The notes under the pieces are model-generated. The model worked only from the letters and a program-made list of their open reading frames with translations, was not told where the DNA came from and did not search any database. Source: Geothrix terrae (GTDB lineage: Bacteria > Acidobacteriota > Holophagae > Holophagales > Holophagaceae). From it: a stretch of DNA of 64,000 nucleotides. A program made the position numbers and the translations under genes. Position 1 is the first letter of the stretch, and the number at the start of each line of letters is the position of its first letter. The DNA is taken from assembly GCF_022808775.1 (NCBI RefSeq), contig NZ_JAKZLA010000008.1, positions 1 to 64,000 on the forward strand, in the 5' to 3' direction. Below are positions 34,754-45,687 of this stretch, piece by piece.

Positions 34754-35821
34754 ATGCCCCATCCCGACTACTACAAGATCCTGGGCGTGCCCCGGACGGC
34801 GTCCGAGGAGGACATCAAGAAGGCGTACCGCAAGCTGGCGCGGAAGCACCACCCGGACCTGAACCCGGGCGATGCCCAGGCCGAGGCCGAGTTCAAGAAG
34901 CTCTCGGAAGCCAACGAGGTGCTCTCGGACCCCGAGAAGCGGAAGAACTACGACACCTACGGCGATCCCAACGGCCCCGGGGCCCAGGCGCCGCCGGGCT
35001 TCGAGCAGGGCGGGGGCTTCTCCTTCGAGGACATCTTCGCGGGCTTCGGCGGGCGGCCCATGCGCCACGGGCCCGAGCGGGGGGAAGACCTGGTCCATAC
35101 CGTGCGCCTGGGCTTCCGCGAGGCCTTCGAGGGCACGCGCCTGAGCCTGCGCGTGAACCGCTCCGAGCCCTGCCTGGCCTGCCGCGGCACCGGCGAGAGC
35201 TCCCGGAAGCAGGAGGTCTGCCGCACCTGCAACGGCAAGGGCAAGCTGGGCGGCGGCGGCGGGTTCCTCAGCTTCGGCCGGACCTGTCCCGACTGCCAGG
35301 GCCGCGGCATGCGCGCCCCGGCCTGTCCCGAGTGCGGGGGCGCGGGCCGGCATCCCCGCCAGGAGACCGTCACCATCGCCATTCCGGCCGGCGTGGAGGA
35401 CGGCGCGCGCCTGCGCGTGGCGGGCAAGGGCGAGGCGGGCCGCCGCGGCGGCGGGCCCGGCGACCTCTACCTGCAGATCAGCATGGAGGCGGACGCCCGC
35501 TTCGAGCGCAAGGGTCCGAACCTCTACGTGAAGCTGCCCGTCAGCTTCTCCGAGGCGGCCCTGGGGGCCAAGGTGGAGGTGCCCACGCCGGAGGGCCACC
35601 AGACCATCAAGGTGCCCCCGGGCACCCAGACCGGCGCCAAGCTCCGCCTCAAGGGCCAGGGCATGCCCATCCCCAGGAGCAGCCAGCGGGGCGACCTCAT
35701 CGCGGAAGTGGCGGTGGTGACGCCCCAGATCCAGGACGAGCGCAGCAAGGACCTCCTCCGCGAGCTGGCGGAGCTGAACGACGCGGACGTGCGGAAACAG
35801 CGAGGACAGCATCATGGCTAA
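34754..35821 (+). CDS. dnaJ: Co-chaperone DnaJ (Hsp40, type I)
   Basis: The 355-residue protein has a J-domain ([16 protein letters not shown], with HPD in KHHPDLNPG), a Gly/Phe-rich linker, a zinc domain with four CxxCxGxG-like motifs ([32 protein letters not shown]), then C-terminal substrate-binding domains. It stimulates DnaK ATPase. No ribosome-binding site precedes the ATG; if transcription starts at the nearby TAGACT, the mRNA would be nearly leaderless. Its 3' end overlaps hspR by eight bases. Confidence 0.95.
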   Translation: MPHPDYYKILGVPRTASEEDIKKAYRKLARKHHPDLNPGDAQAEAEFKKLSEANEVLSDPEKRKNYDTYGDPNGPGAQAPPGFEQGGGFSFEDIFAGFGGRPMRHGPERGEDLVHTVRLGFREAFEGTRLSLRVNRSEPCLACRGTGESSRKQEVCRTCNGKGKLGGGGGFLSFGRTCPDCQGRGMRAPACPECGGAGRHPRQETVTIAIPAGVEDGARLRVAGKGEAGRRGGGPGDLYLQISMEADARFERKGPNLYVKLPVSFSEAALGAKVEVPTPEGHQTIKVPPGTQTGAKLRLKGQGMPIPRSSQRGDLIAEVAVVTPQIQDERSKDLLRELAELNDADVRKQRGQHHG

Positions 35822-36188
35822 AGATCCCCGCCTCGGCGCCTACATGATCGGCGTGGTGTCCATGCGCTACGGCGTGCATCCCCAGACCCTGCGCCTCTAC
35901 GAGCGGGAGGGCCTGCTCACCCCCAGCCGCACCGAAGGCAAGACCCGCCTCTACAGCGACGAGGACCTCGAGCGCCTGGAGTTCATCCTCAACCTCACGC
36001 GGGACCTGGGCGTCAACCTGGCCGGTGTGGAGGTGGTGCTCACCTTGCGGGATCGCCTCAATCGCATGCAGGAGGACCTGGAGCGGCTGGCCCAGGCCCT
36101 GGAGGCCGCCGGCGTGAAGGATGTGCCCTGGCCGGCCAGCGGCACGGGCCTGGTGAAGCTCACGCCCCACGGATTGCGCAAGCGCTGA
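35814..36188 (+). CDS. hspR: MerR-family heat-shock repressor HspR
   Basis: The 124-residue protein has a MerR-type winged helix ([26 protein letters not shown], then [21 protein letters not shown]), followed by a helical dimerisation segment. It matches HspR, the dnaK-operon repressor that uses DnaK as co-repressor and binds HAIR operators. Its position directly after dnaJ, overlapping by eight bases, supports this. A HAIR-like site lies at 34731-34751. The C-terminal tail ([12 protein letters not shown]) is basic. Confidence 0.9.
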   Translation: MAKDPRLGAYMIGVVSMRYGVHPQTLRLYEREGLLTPSRTEGKTRLYSDEDLERLEFILNLTRDLGVNLAGVEVVLTLRDRLNRMQEDLERLAQALEAAGVKDVPWPASGTGLVKLTPHGLRKR

Positions 36189-36254
36189 AGCCGGTCGCAG
36201 TTGCCCTGGGGGCGCGGATCGCTTGCTATGCTGGTTCCTCCCCCAAGGTGTTCC

Positions 36255-37121
36255 GTGCCCCTCCGGCATCTCGAAGAGCGTTCGCTCGACAAGTACTTCG
36301 ACTCCATCCGCCACCTGCCCCTGCTGACGGCGGAGGAGGAGCGCATCAACGGGCGCCTGTGGCAGAACGACCGCAACCCGGAAGGCCTCCGCAAGCTCGT
36401 CGAGGGCAACCTCCGCTTCGTGGTGAAGGAGGCCCGCAAGTTCGAAGGCATGGGCCTGGACCTGCTGGACCTCATCAGCGAGGGCAACCTCGGCCTCATC
36501 GAGGCCGCCAAGCGCTTCGACCCGGAACGGCAGAACAAGTTCCTCACCTATGCCTCCTGGTGGGTGCGGCAGGCCATCTTCCACGCGCTCGCCGAACACG
36601 GGAACAAGATCCGCCTGCCACAGAAGGTGGCGGGCCACCTGGTGCACCTGAACCGCGTCACCCAGCGGCTGAGCCAGTCCCTGGGCCGGGTGCCCATGCT
36701 CCAGGAGATCGCGGACGCGGCCAACCTCACGGTGGAGGAGGTGGAGCGTCTCCAGCTCCTCCAGCAGACCACGTCCACCGTCTCCACCGAGCAGGGCCTG
36801 GGCGATTCGGACCTCACCGTGGGCGACAGCCTGGAGCAGGAGGTGGAGCCCTCCGCCATGCACACGCTGGACCAGGAGGCTTTCCTGGAGCAGATCGAGG
36901 CCAGCCTTCAGACCCTCAGCGAGAAGGAGCGCAAGATCATCGCCCTGCACTTCGGGCTGGGCGGCCAGGAGCCCCTGACCCTGGAGCAGATCGGCAAGCA
37001 GTTCAACCCGCCCATCTCCCGGGAGCGGGTGCGGCAGCTGGAGGAGCGAGCCTTCTCCCGCATCCGCGAGCGTCGCCGCGAGGTGCTGGGAGGCTTCCTG
37101 CGCGGCGGGGACGGGCCATGA
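36255..37121 (+). CDS. RNA polymerase sigma-70 family factor
   Basis: The 288-residue protein starts at a GTG (36255), five bases after AAGGTG. Region 1.2 (SLDKYFDSIRHLPLLTAEEE), region 2 (NLRFVVKEARKFEGMGLDLLDLISEG, then YASWWVRQAIFHAL), region 3 and region 4 (LTLEQIGKQFNPPISRERVRQ) are complete, but the long region 1.1 of the main sigma factor is missing. It is therefore an alternative, RpoD-related (group 2-like) sigma factor. Its place just after dnaK-dnaJ-hspR suggests a stress role, which is inference. Confidence 0.9.
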   Translation: MPLRHLEERSLDKYFDSIRHLPLLTAEEERINGRLWQNDRNPEGLRKLVEGNLRFVVKEARKFEGMGLDLLDLISEGNLGLIEAAKRFDPERQNKFLTYASWWVRQAIFHALAEHGNKIRLPQKVAGHLVHLNRVTQRLSQSLGRVPMLQEIADAANLTVEEVERLQLLQQTTSTVSTEQGLGDSDLTVGDSLEQEVEPSAMHTLDQEAFLEQIEASLQTLSEKERKIIALHFGLGGQEPLTLEQIGKQFNPPISRERVRQLEERAFSRIRERRREVLGGFLRGGDGP

Positions 37122-37158
37122 GCGCAGCGGCGGGTTCAGGCCCGGCCGGAGCGGTCCC

Positions 37159-38052
37159 ATGGTGAAGGGCCGCCCTGACTGCCCCCGCTGCCAGGGGCAG
37201 GGCCTCATCTTCGATCCGGATCCCCAGAAGCCGGTGCGGGTCTGCGGCTGCACGGCCGACGTGGCGCCGGACGCGGAGACCCTGGGCCTGCCCGCCCGCT
37301 ACCGCGAGGCGGATTTCACCCGCTTCTGGAAGTGGTGGAACAACGCCCAGGCCAGCGGGGCCCGGTCCATGCTGGAGCGCGTGCCGGACCTAGAGGAGTG
37401 GCTGGCCCGGCCCGAGGAGGAGGTGGGGCCCATCCCCTTCCGGGACGACCTGGCCCGGCTCCTCACGGCCCTCCGCAAGCGGCCCGAGCACGGCATCCGC
37501 CCGGCGGGCGCCGAGGCCCTGTCCCAGTGGGCCACCACCGGCAAGCACAAGTTCCGCCACGGCTGGGAGCTGTGGTGGATCCACGGCCCCGCCCAGAGCG
37601 GCCGCAGCACCCTGGCCGCCGCCGCCCTGCGGGCCTGGACCGAGCGCACGGGCCGCGGCGGGCGCTTCGTCTCCGTGCGGACCCTCAGCCAGAGCATCAA
37701 GGACGCCTACTACGACATCCGCAGCTTCCAGAACCAGGCCTTCCAGAGCGTGCGCGATCTCATCGAGCCCCTCCAGGACCCGCCCCTCCTGGTGCTGGAT
37801 GACTGGGACCGCATGGACTCGGACCTCCGCGTGGCCGCGGCCCTGGCCCAGCTCCTGGACCACCGCTACAGCGAAGAGCTGCCCACCGTCCTCACGGCGG
37901 CTGGTCCGCCCGAGGCCCTGGACCGCCGGGAGAACCATCCCCTGGCCCGGCTGGAGGATGGCAGCCTCATGGAGCGGTTGCGGGGGGCGGAGCGCGTGGA
38001 GATGGTGCCGGCCCTGAAGCCCTGGATCGATCGCGCCGGCGCGGACAGGTGA
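37159..38052 (+). CDS. DnaC/IstB-like AAA+ ATPase with N-terminal zinc motif
   Basis: The 297-residue protein begins with a small zinc motif (CPRCQGQG, then VCGCTAD, residues 8-33). A helical region follows, then an AAA+ domain like that of DnaC-type helicase loaders. Walker B LLVLDDWDRM (210-219) is intact, but Walker A reads GPAQSGRST (143-151), with Arg in place of the usual Lys. It may load the replicative helicase or have lost ATP hydrolysis. It lies between the sigma factor and an RND exporter; its stop overlaps the exporter start by one base. Confidence 0.8.
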   Translation: MVKGRPDCPRCQGQGLIFDPDPQKPVRVCGCTADVAPDAETLGLPARYREADFTRFWKWWNNAQASGARSMLERVPDLEEWLARPEEEVGPIPFRDDLARLLTALRKRPEHGIRPAGAEALSQWATTGKHKFRHGWELWWIHGPAQSGRSTLAAAALRAWTERTGRGGRFVSVRTLSQSIKDAYYDIRSFQNQAFQSVRDLIEPLQDPPLLVLDDWDRMDSDLRVAAALAQLLDHRYSEELPTVLTAAGPPEALDRRENHPLARLEDGSLMERLRGAERVEMVPALKPWIDRAGADR

Positions 38053-40604
38053 TGAAAGCCCTGCTGCGCGGCCTGCTCCGCCTGCACCTGTCCCGGTCCC
38101 GGGGACTCTGGATCCTCACGGCGGGCCTGACGCTGGCTCTGGGCTGGGGCACCCTGCGCGTGGAGCGGGCCCTCGACCTGATGAGCCTGCTGCCCTCCGA
38201 GCATCCCGCCGTGCGGGCCAACCTGGAGGCCGGCGTCGGCCAGCAGGAGCTGATCTGGCTCGTGGCCGAAGGGGGCCCGGCCGACCTGGAGGCCCGCCGC
38301 GCCTGGGCCGAGGGCCTGGTGGACCGCCTGCTCACCAAGGGCGACCTGCCCCTCAACGGGCTGGCCGCCGAGGGTCGCCTGTCCGATCCCATCCCGGTGC
38401 CCGGGCCGGGAGGCGTGAGCCCCTGGCCCGCGCTCCTGGCCGTGGGGGCCATCACCGAGGGGGACGCGGCGGTGAGCCGGCTCACCACGGAAACCCTCTA
38501 CTCCCTGGCCCCAGCCTGGCTGGGGGACCGCCTGGAGCCTCTCAAGAACCCGGCGGAAGTGAAGCGCCGCCTGGAGGCCACCGCCCGGGCCCTGGGCTCG
38601 CCGGAACCGCTCCCCGCGGCCCTGGCGCGGCTGGATCCGCTGGGCCTGCGGACCCTCGCCCCCCAGAACGGCGAGGGCATGGCCAAGGCCGTGCAGCTGG
38701 GCCGGGCCTTCACCCTGCGCATGCGGACCGGCTACCTGGAGACCAAGGATGGCCGCTTCATCCTGGTGCCCCTGGTGGCGGGCTTTCCCGCCTCGGATGT
38801 GAAGGCCACCACCCGCGTCCTGGCCTGGCTCGGGCGGGGCGCCGAGGGGCCCCTGCCTCCGGCCGCGGCCCTGAAGGCCGTGGAGGCGGCCCTGACCCCC
38901 CAGGCCGACCGCCCCTTCGCCCTCCAGGTGACGGGCGCCCATGCCATCACCGCCTGGGAATCGCACCGGCTTAGCTACGAGGTGGCCCTCAGCCTGGTCC
39001 TCAGCTTCGTCCTCATCGGCCTCGTGTACTGGCTGGGCTTCCGCACCCTCGCGGGCTACGGCTTCGTCATGGGGCCTCTGCTCGTGGGCATGGTGTGGGC
39101 TCTGGGGCTCACGGGGTGGATCCTGGGCCGGGTGAATCTCATGGCCGCCGGCTTCGGCGCGGTGCTGCTGGGCGTGGGCGATGACGTGGGCATCATGCTC
39201 TTCAGCCGCTACCGCGAGGAGCGCCGGGCGGGCCGGGCCAAGGCGCGGGCACTCCGGGCCGCGATGCTGGGCACGGGCCCCGGCGTGGTGGCGGGCGCCC
39301 TGGCCACGGCCCTGGCCTTCCTGGCCCTCGCCTTCGCGCCCTTTCCGGGCATCCGGGACCTGGGGCTCACCACGGGCCTGGGCCTGCTGGCCTGCCTGGT
39401 CGCCACCTTCCTGGTGATGCCGCCCATGCTGATGGGGCTGGACCGGGGCCGGGGCACCTTCGCTCCGGGGCCGCCCCCGCCCCGCCCCCGCCGCCGCGTC
39501 TGGGCCCCCTGGGCCGCCCTGGCCCTGCTGGCCCTGGCGCTGGCGGGCGCGCCCCGCACCCGCTGGGAGGAGGACCTCCGGCGCTTCCGGGCCCAGGGGA
39601 ACCCGGCCCTCACCCTCCAGGCGCGGCTGACGAAGACCCTCGGCGCCAGCCTCCAGCCCCTGGCCCTCCAGATTCCGCTGGAGGACCCGGACCGTCTCCC
39701 GGCCCGGTGGAACAAGCTGAGCCCCATCCTCCGCGAGGCGGGCCTGCCGGTGCCCGATTGGCAGAGCCTCGATCCGGAGCTGCAGCACACCCTGGGTTCG
39801 GAGACCTGGCGGCACCAGGTGCTCGAGGCCGCCGCCAGGGCGGGGCTGGACCCGGCGGGGCTGGAGGGGCCCCTGTCGGCCCTGGCCGCCGCCGCGGTGG
39901 ACCCCTCCCAGCCCGTACGGGCGCTCCAGGTCCTGCTGCCCCGGTCGGCACCCGCCCCGGAGGGCCGCCATCCCTGGACCCTCTGGGGTCGCCTGCACCA
40001 TGGATCGATGCCCGCTCCCCTGGCCCCGGCCCTGACGGTCCCCATCCGGCTGGATGAGGCCTCGCTTCTCCGGCTCACGCCCGAGGTCGAGGCGGCCGGC
40101 GGGCGCTTCGTGGGCACCCAGCCCCTCTTCCGCGTGGTGAAGGGCATCGCCCGGGACACGGTCCGGCAGGCGGTGCTGCTGGCCCTGGCGGGCATCCTCG
40201 TGGTCATCGCCCTCTTCGGCCGCAGCCTGCGCTTCGCCCTGCTGGCCCTGGTGCCCCTGGCGGCCAGCCAGGTGGGGGCCCTGGGCGCCCTGGGCTGGAC
40301 CGGGGAGCCCCTGACCTTCCTGTCGCTCATGGCCATTCCCATCGCCCTGGGCGTAAGCGTGGACACGGCCTTCAACCTGCTGCACCGGGCCCGGGGCGAG
40401 GCCGACGCCCCGGAGCGCGTGGCCCGCGTCAATGGCGTCTGCGCCGGCACCACCCTCGCCGGCTTCGGCGGCATGGTCTTCAGCGGCTACCGCGGCCTGC
40501 GGGGCCTGGGCCTCGCCTGCCTAGGCGGTGTGGCCCTGGCCCTGATCCTCACCCAGTGGCTGCTGCCCGTGCTGCTGGAGAGGTGGCCCCTGGAGAAGAA
40601 GTGA
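38052..40604 (+). CDS. MMPL/RND-superfamily exporter (HpnN-like)
   Basis: The 850-residue protein has two repeats, each with one leading membrane helix, a periplasmic domain and five clustered helices. The RND/MMPL motifs are VGDDVGIMLFSRYREERRAG in repeat one and ALGVSVDTAFNLLHRARGE in repeat two. Such proteins move lipids or hydrophobic compounds out of the inner membrane; HpnN moves hopanoids, but no hopanoid genes are seen here. ATG at 38052 (or GTG at 38049) is the start, and the 3' end overlaps the next gene by four bases. Confidence 0.85.
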   Translation: MKALLRGLLRLHLSRSRGLWILTAGLTLALGWGTLRVERALDLMSLLPSEHPAVRANLEAGVGQQELIWLVAEGGPADLEARRAWAEGLVDRLLTKGDLPLNGLAAEGRLSDPIPVPGPGGVSPWPALLAVGAITEGDAAVSRLTTETLYSLAPAWLGDRLEPLKNPAEVKRRLEATARALGSPEPLPAALARLDPLGLRTLAPQNGEGMAKAVQLGRAFTLRMRTGYLETKDGRFILVPLVAGFPASDVKATTRVLAWLGRGAEGPLPPAAALKAVEAALTPQADRPFALQVTGAHAITAWESHRLSYEVALSLVLSFVLIGLVYWLGFRTLAGYGFVMGPLLVGMVWALGLTGWILGRVNLMAAGFGAVLLGVGDDVGIMLFSRYREERRAGRAKARALRAAMLGTGPGVVAGALATALAFLALAFAPFPGIRDLGLTTGLGLLACLVATFLVMPPMLMGLDRGRGTFAPGPPPPRPRRRVWAPWAALALLALALAGAPRTRWEEDLRRFRAQGNPALTLQARLTKTLGASLQPLALQIPLEDPDRLPARWNKLSPILREAGLPVPDWQSLDPELQHTLGSETWRHQVLEAAARAGLDPAGLEGPLSALAAAAVDPSQPVRALQVLLPRSAPAPEGRHPWTLWGRLHHGSMPAPLAPALTVPIRLDEASLLRLTPEVEAAGGRFVGTQPLFRVVKGIARDTVRQAVLLALAGILVVIALFGRSLRFALLALVPLAASQVGALGALGWTGEPLTFLSLMAIPIALGVSVDTAFNLLHRARGEADAPERVARVNGVCAGTTLAGFGGMVFSGYRGLRGLGLACLGGVALALILTQWLLPVLLERWPLEKK

Positions 40605-41665
40605 ATCCGCTGAACGACCTGCTGCAGACCCGTCTCGCCTCAGGCCCCGTGCCCGCCTCGGAGGTGATGGCGCTGGGCCTCTACCACCCCGAGCACGGCT
40701 ACTACCGGCGCCAGGAGGGCCCCTGGGGTTTCGAGGGCAAGGACTACTACACGGCCCTGGACCTGGGCCCCCTGCTGGGCCAGACCCTCGCCCTGCGCCT
40801 GGAGGCGGCCTGGGAGCGCCTGGGCCGCCCGGCGCGCTTCACGGCCCTGGAGCCCGGCGCAGGCCGCGGCTGGCTGGGCCGCGACGTGCTGAATGCCGTC
40901 ACCGGGCCCTTCGCCGAAGCCCTGGTCTACGTCCACCGCGACGACAACCCCGCCGCCAGAAGGGCGGCGGAGGAATCCCTGGCGCCTTTCCTTGCGGCGA
41001 ATCGCGCGCGATTCGCCTCCGAGAACGAAACGCTGGAACCCTTCACGGGCGCCATCTTCAGCAACGAGCTCTTCGACGCCCTGCCCGCCCAGCCCTGGCG
41101 CTGGGACGGCGAGCGCTGGACGCGCGAGGTGCTGACGGCGGCGGGCCCCGAGTGGCAGGCGGCGGATCCCGGCGAAGCCGGAGCCTGGTTCGCGGAGCAG
41201 ACCGACGGCCTGGAGCCCCGCGACGGCAGCATCTGGTGCGAGGCCCTGCCAGGCCTGGTGCGCGAGCTGGCGGCGCCCCTGGAGGCGGGCCTCTTCCTGG
41301 CCGTGGACTACGGCGAGTCCGCGGACCGGTTGCTGGCCAAGGGTGCCGACCTGCGCCGCTTCAAGGCCCACACCGTGGACGGCAACTGGCACGAGGACCT
41401 GGGCGAGGCGGATCTGACAGCCGATGTCGATTTCACGCGCCTGGCGCGCCTGCTGGAGGGCGAGGGCTTCACGGGCCTGGGCCACATGGAGCTGAGCAAG
41501 TGGATCCGCACCCACGCCCCCCTGGAACAGTGGGCCCCCGGCTGGATGGCCCTGCCGGTCCCCGAGCGCGTCAAGCGCACCGAGAACCTCCTCCAGCTCA
41601 CCCTGCCGGATCGGATGGGCAGCCGGTTCCGGGTGCTGGAGGGTTGGAAGGGAAGTGCCTTTTAG
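40601..41665 (+). CDS. SAM-dependent methyltransferase, MidA/NDUFAF7 family
   Basis: The 354-residue protein starts at a GTG overlapping the exporter stop (GTGA). It shows the DUF185/NDUFAF7 pattern: YHPEHGYYRR, DYYTALDLGPLLGQTLA, the SAM loop ALEPGAGRGWLGRDVL, and FSNELFDALPAQPW. In mitochondria NDUFAF7 methylates an arginine of respiratory complex I; the bacterial target is not known. It is the last gene of the run from the sigma factor. Confidence 0.9.
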   Translation: MNPLNDLLQTRLASGPVPASEVMALGLYHPEHGYYRRQEGPWGFEGKDYYTALDLGPLLGQTLALRLEAAWERLGRPARFTALEPGAGRGWLGRDVLNAVTGPFAEALVYVHRDDNPAARRAAEESLAPFLAANRARFASENETLEPFTGAIFSNELFDALPAQPWRWDGERWTREVLTAAGPEWQAADPGEAGAWFAEQTDGLEPRDGSIWCEALPGLVRELAAPLEAGLFLAVDYGESADRLLAKGADLRRFKAHTVDGNWHEDLGEADLTADVDFTRLARLLEGEGFTGLGHMELSKWIRTHAPLEQWAPGWMALPVPERVKRTENLLQLTLPDRMGSRFRVLEGWKGSAF

Positions 41666-41721
41666 CCACGGATAAACGCGGATGGACACGGATCAAGAAA
41701 GCCTCCGTGTCCACCCGTGGC

Positions 41722-41722
<1 letters not shown>
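41664..41722. terminator. Two-way terminator hairpin between convergent genes
   Basis: Two nested inverted repeats, AGCCACGG/CCGTGGCT (41664-41671, 41715-41722) and TGGACACGGA/TCCGTGTCCA (41683-41692, 41704-41713), form a long broken stem between the convergent methyltransferase and hydrolase genes. Confidence 0.65.
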
Positions 41723-43623
<1,901 letters not shown>

Positions 43624-43799
43624 GGAGGCTCCGGGACGATGCATCATGATATGCGGCATGACGCGTCCCCGGGGAGATTCCTGTCGTCGCATCCATCGGG
43701 AGCTGCCTCCCCGCAATAAGCCTCGACGGAAGAAGGCCCTTTTGATGAACTGGAGGGTGCTCCCATCCGGGGCCGCATCCTGTCCAGGGGTTCCGCACC

Positions 43800-44825
43800 A
43801 TGTCCCATCCGACCTGCCGACAACCCGCCGAGTGGGATCTCCACAGCGCCTGCTGGCTGGCCTGGCCCGGCCACGGCCACCTCTGGCGGGAGAACCTGGC
43901 CCCGGCCCAGAGGGAGTGGACGGCCCTCTGCATCGCCATCGCCGAGCAGGGCGGCGAAGCCCTGGACATCCTGGTGGGAGACGAGGCCTACGAGGCGGCG
44001 GCCCGGCAGGCCCTGGCTCCGGTGGCGGATCGGGTCCGCTTCCACCGGGTGCCCGTGGGCGACATCTGGCTGCGGGACACGGCGCCCATCTTCGTGAAGG
44101 ACGGCGCGGGCGCTCTCCAGGCCGCCTGCTTCGGGTTCAACGGCTGGGGCGAGAAGTACGTCCTGCCCGGCGATGACCGGGTGGCGGGCCGCGTGGCGGC
44201 CCTCAGCGGCGCGCCCCGCCGCGACCACGCCTTCATCCTCGAGGGGGGGTCCGTGGAGGTGGACGGCGAGGGCACGGTGCTCACCACCCGCCAGTGCCTG
44301 CTGAACCCCAACCGCAACCCGGGCCTGGACCGGGCGGAGCTGGAAGCGGCCCTGGCCGACGGGCTCGGCGCCGAGAAGGTGCTGTGGCTGGACGAGGGTC
44401 TCCTCAACGACCACACGGACGGCCACATCGACACCCTGGCCCGCTTCGTGGCGCCGGGCGTGGTGGTCTGCATGGAGGCCCGCGATCCCGCGGATCCCAA
44501 CGCCGCCACCCTGGACCGCCTGGCCGCAGACCTGGCGGGCTTCACCGATGCCAGGGGCCGGCGGCTCCAGGTGGTGCGCATCCCCTCGCCCGGCGTGGTG
44601 CGGGACGAAGAAGGCGAGCTGATGCCCGCCAGCTTCGTGAACTTCTACATCGGCAACCGCAGCGTGGTGGTGCCCACCTACGGCACGCCCTACGATGGGG
44701 AAGCCGTGGCCGCCCTGGCGCGGCTCTTCCCGAACCACCGCGTGGTGGGCCGCTCCGCCCGCGCCATCCTCAGCGGCGGCGGCGCCTTCCACTGCATCAC
44801 CCAGCAGCAGCCGGAGGTCCGATGA
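43800..44825 (+). CDS. aguA: Agmatine deiminase
   Basis: The 341-residue protein of the porphyromonas-type arginine deiminase fold has WLAWPGHGHLW, IWLRDTAPIFV, FGFNGWGEKY, LEGGSVEVDG, LLNDHTDGHIDTLARF, and the catalytic Cys in SGGGAFHCITQQQP. It converts agmatine to N-carbamoylputrescine. The next gene, overlapping by four bases, does the following step to putrescine, so polyamine synthesis from arginine is the pathway. The enzyme is probably cytosolic. Confidence 0.95.
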   Translation: MSHPTCRQPAEWDLHSACWLAWPGHGHLWRENLAPAQREWTALCIAIAEQGGEALDILVGDEAYEAAARQALAPVADRVRFHRVPVGDIWLRDTAPIFVKDGAGALQAACFGFNGWGEKYVLPGDDRVAGRVAALSGAPRRDHAFILEGGSVEVDGEGTVLTTRQCLLNPNRNPGLDRAELEAALADGLGAEKVLWLDEGLLNDHTDGHIDTLARFVAPGVVVCMEARDPADPNAATLDRLAADLAGFTDARGRRLQVVRIPSPGVVRDEEGELMPASFVNFYIGNRSVVVPTYGTPYDGEAVAALARLFPNHRVVGRSARAILSGGGAFHCITQQQPEVR

Positions 44826-45679
44826 GCGCCGAGTCCCGCACCATCCGCGTCGCCGCCACCCAGTGCGCCTTCACCGGGGACCTGGCGCAGAACGTGGCCC
44901 GGGTGGAGGGCCTCGTCCGCGAGGCCGCCGCCACGGGCGCCCAGGTGATCCTGCCTTCCGAGCTCTTCGAGGGCCCCTACTTCTGCCGGGAGGAGAAGGA
45001 CGCCTTCTTCGACTGGGCCCGGCCCGTGGAGGGCCATCCCACCATCGCGCGGTTCCAGGCCCTGGCGAAGGAGCTGGGCGTGGTGATCCCCGTCTCCTTC
45101 TTCGAAAAGGACGGGCCCCACCACTACAACAGCCTGGCCATGGTGGACGCGGACGGTTCCATGCTCGGTGTCTACCGCAAGAGCCACATTCCGGACGGAC
45201 CTGGCTACGAGGAGAAGTTCTACTTCCGCCCCGGCAACACCGGCTTCAAGGTCTGGGACACCCGCTTCGGGAAGCTGGGCGTGGGCATCTGCTGGGATCA
45301 GTGGTATCCCGAGTGCGCCCGGGCCATGATGCTGATGGGCGCGGAGGTCCTGCTCTATCCCACGGCCATCGGCACCGAGCCGGAGAGCCCCGAGCTGGAC
45401 ACCAAGAACCTGTGGCAGCGGGCCATGATCGGCCACGCCGTGTCCAACGTCGTGCCGGTGGTGGCCGCGAACCGGGTGGGGACGGAGGGCGACCAGACCT
45501 TCTACGGCCACTCCTTCATCGCCAACCACCGCGGCGACAAGGTGGCCGAGCTGGGCCGCACGGACGCCGGCGTGATCACCGCGGACTTCGACCTCGAAGA
45601 GATCCGCCGGAACCGCGCCTCCTTCGGCTTCTTCCGGGACCGCCGGCCGGAGCTCTACGGAATCCTCTCCAGGGCCTGA
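44822..45679 (+). CDS. aguB: N-carbamoylputrescine amidase
   Basis: The 285-residue nitrilase-family amidohydrolase has the Glu-Lys-Cys triad visible: Glu in LPSELFEGPYF, Lys in GVYRKSHIPDGPGY, Cys in VGICWDQWYPE. It hydrolyses N-carbamoylputrescine to putrescine, CO2 and ammonia. The start (ATG at 44822) overlaps the aguA stop, giving coupled translation of the two-step pathway. Confidence 0.95.
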   Translation: MSAESRTIRVAATQCAFTGDLAQNVARVEGLVREAAATGAQVILPSELFEGPYFCREEKDAFFDWARPVEGHPTIARFQALAKELGVVIPVSFFEKDGPHHYNSLAMVDADGSMLGVYRKSHIPDGPGYEEKFYFRPGNTGFKVWDTRFGKLGVGICWDQWYPECARAMMLMGAEVLLYPTAIGTEPESPELDTKNLWQRAMIGHAVSNVVPVVAANRVGTEGDQTFYGHSFIANHRGDKVAELGRTDAGVITADFDLEEIRRNRASFGFFRDRRPELYGILSRA

Positions 45680-45687
45680 GCCCCCGG

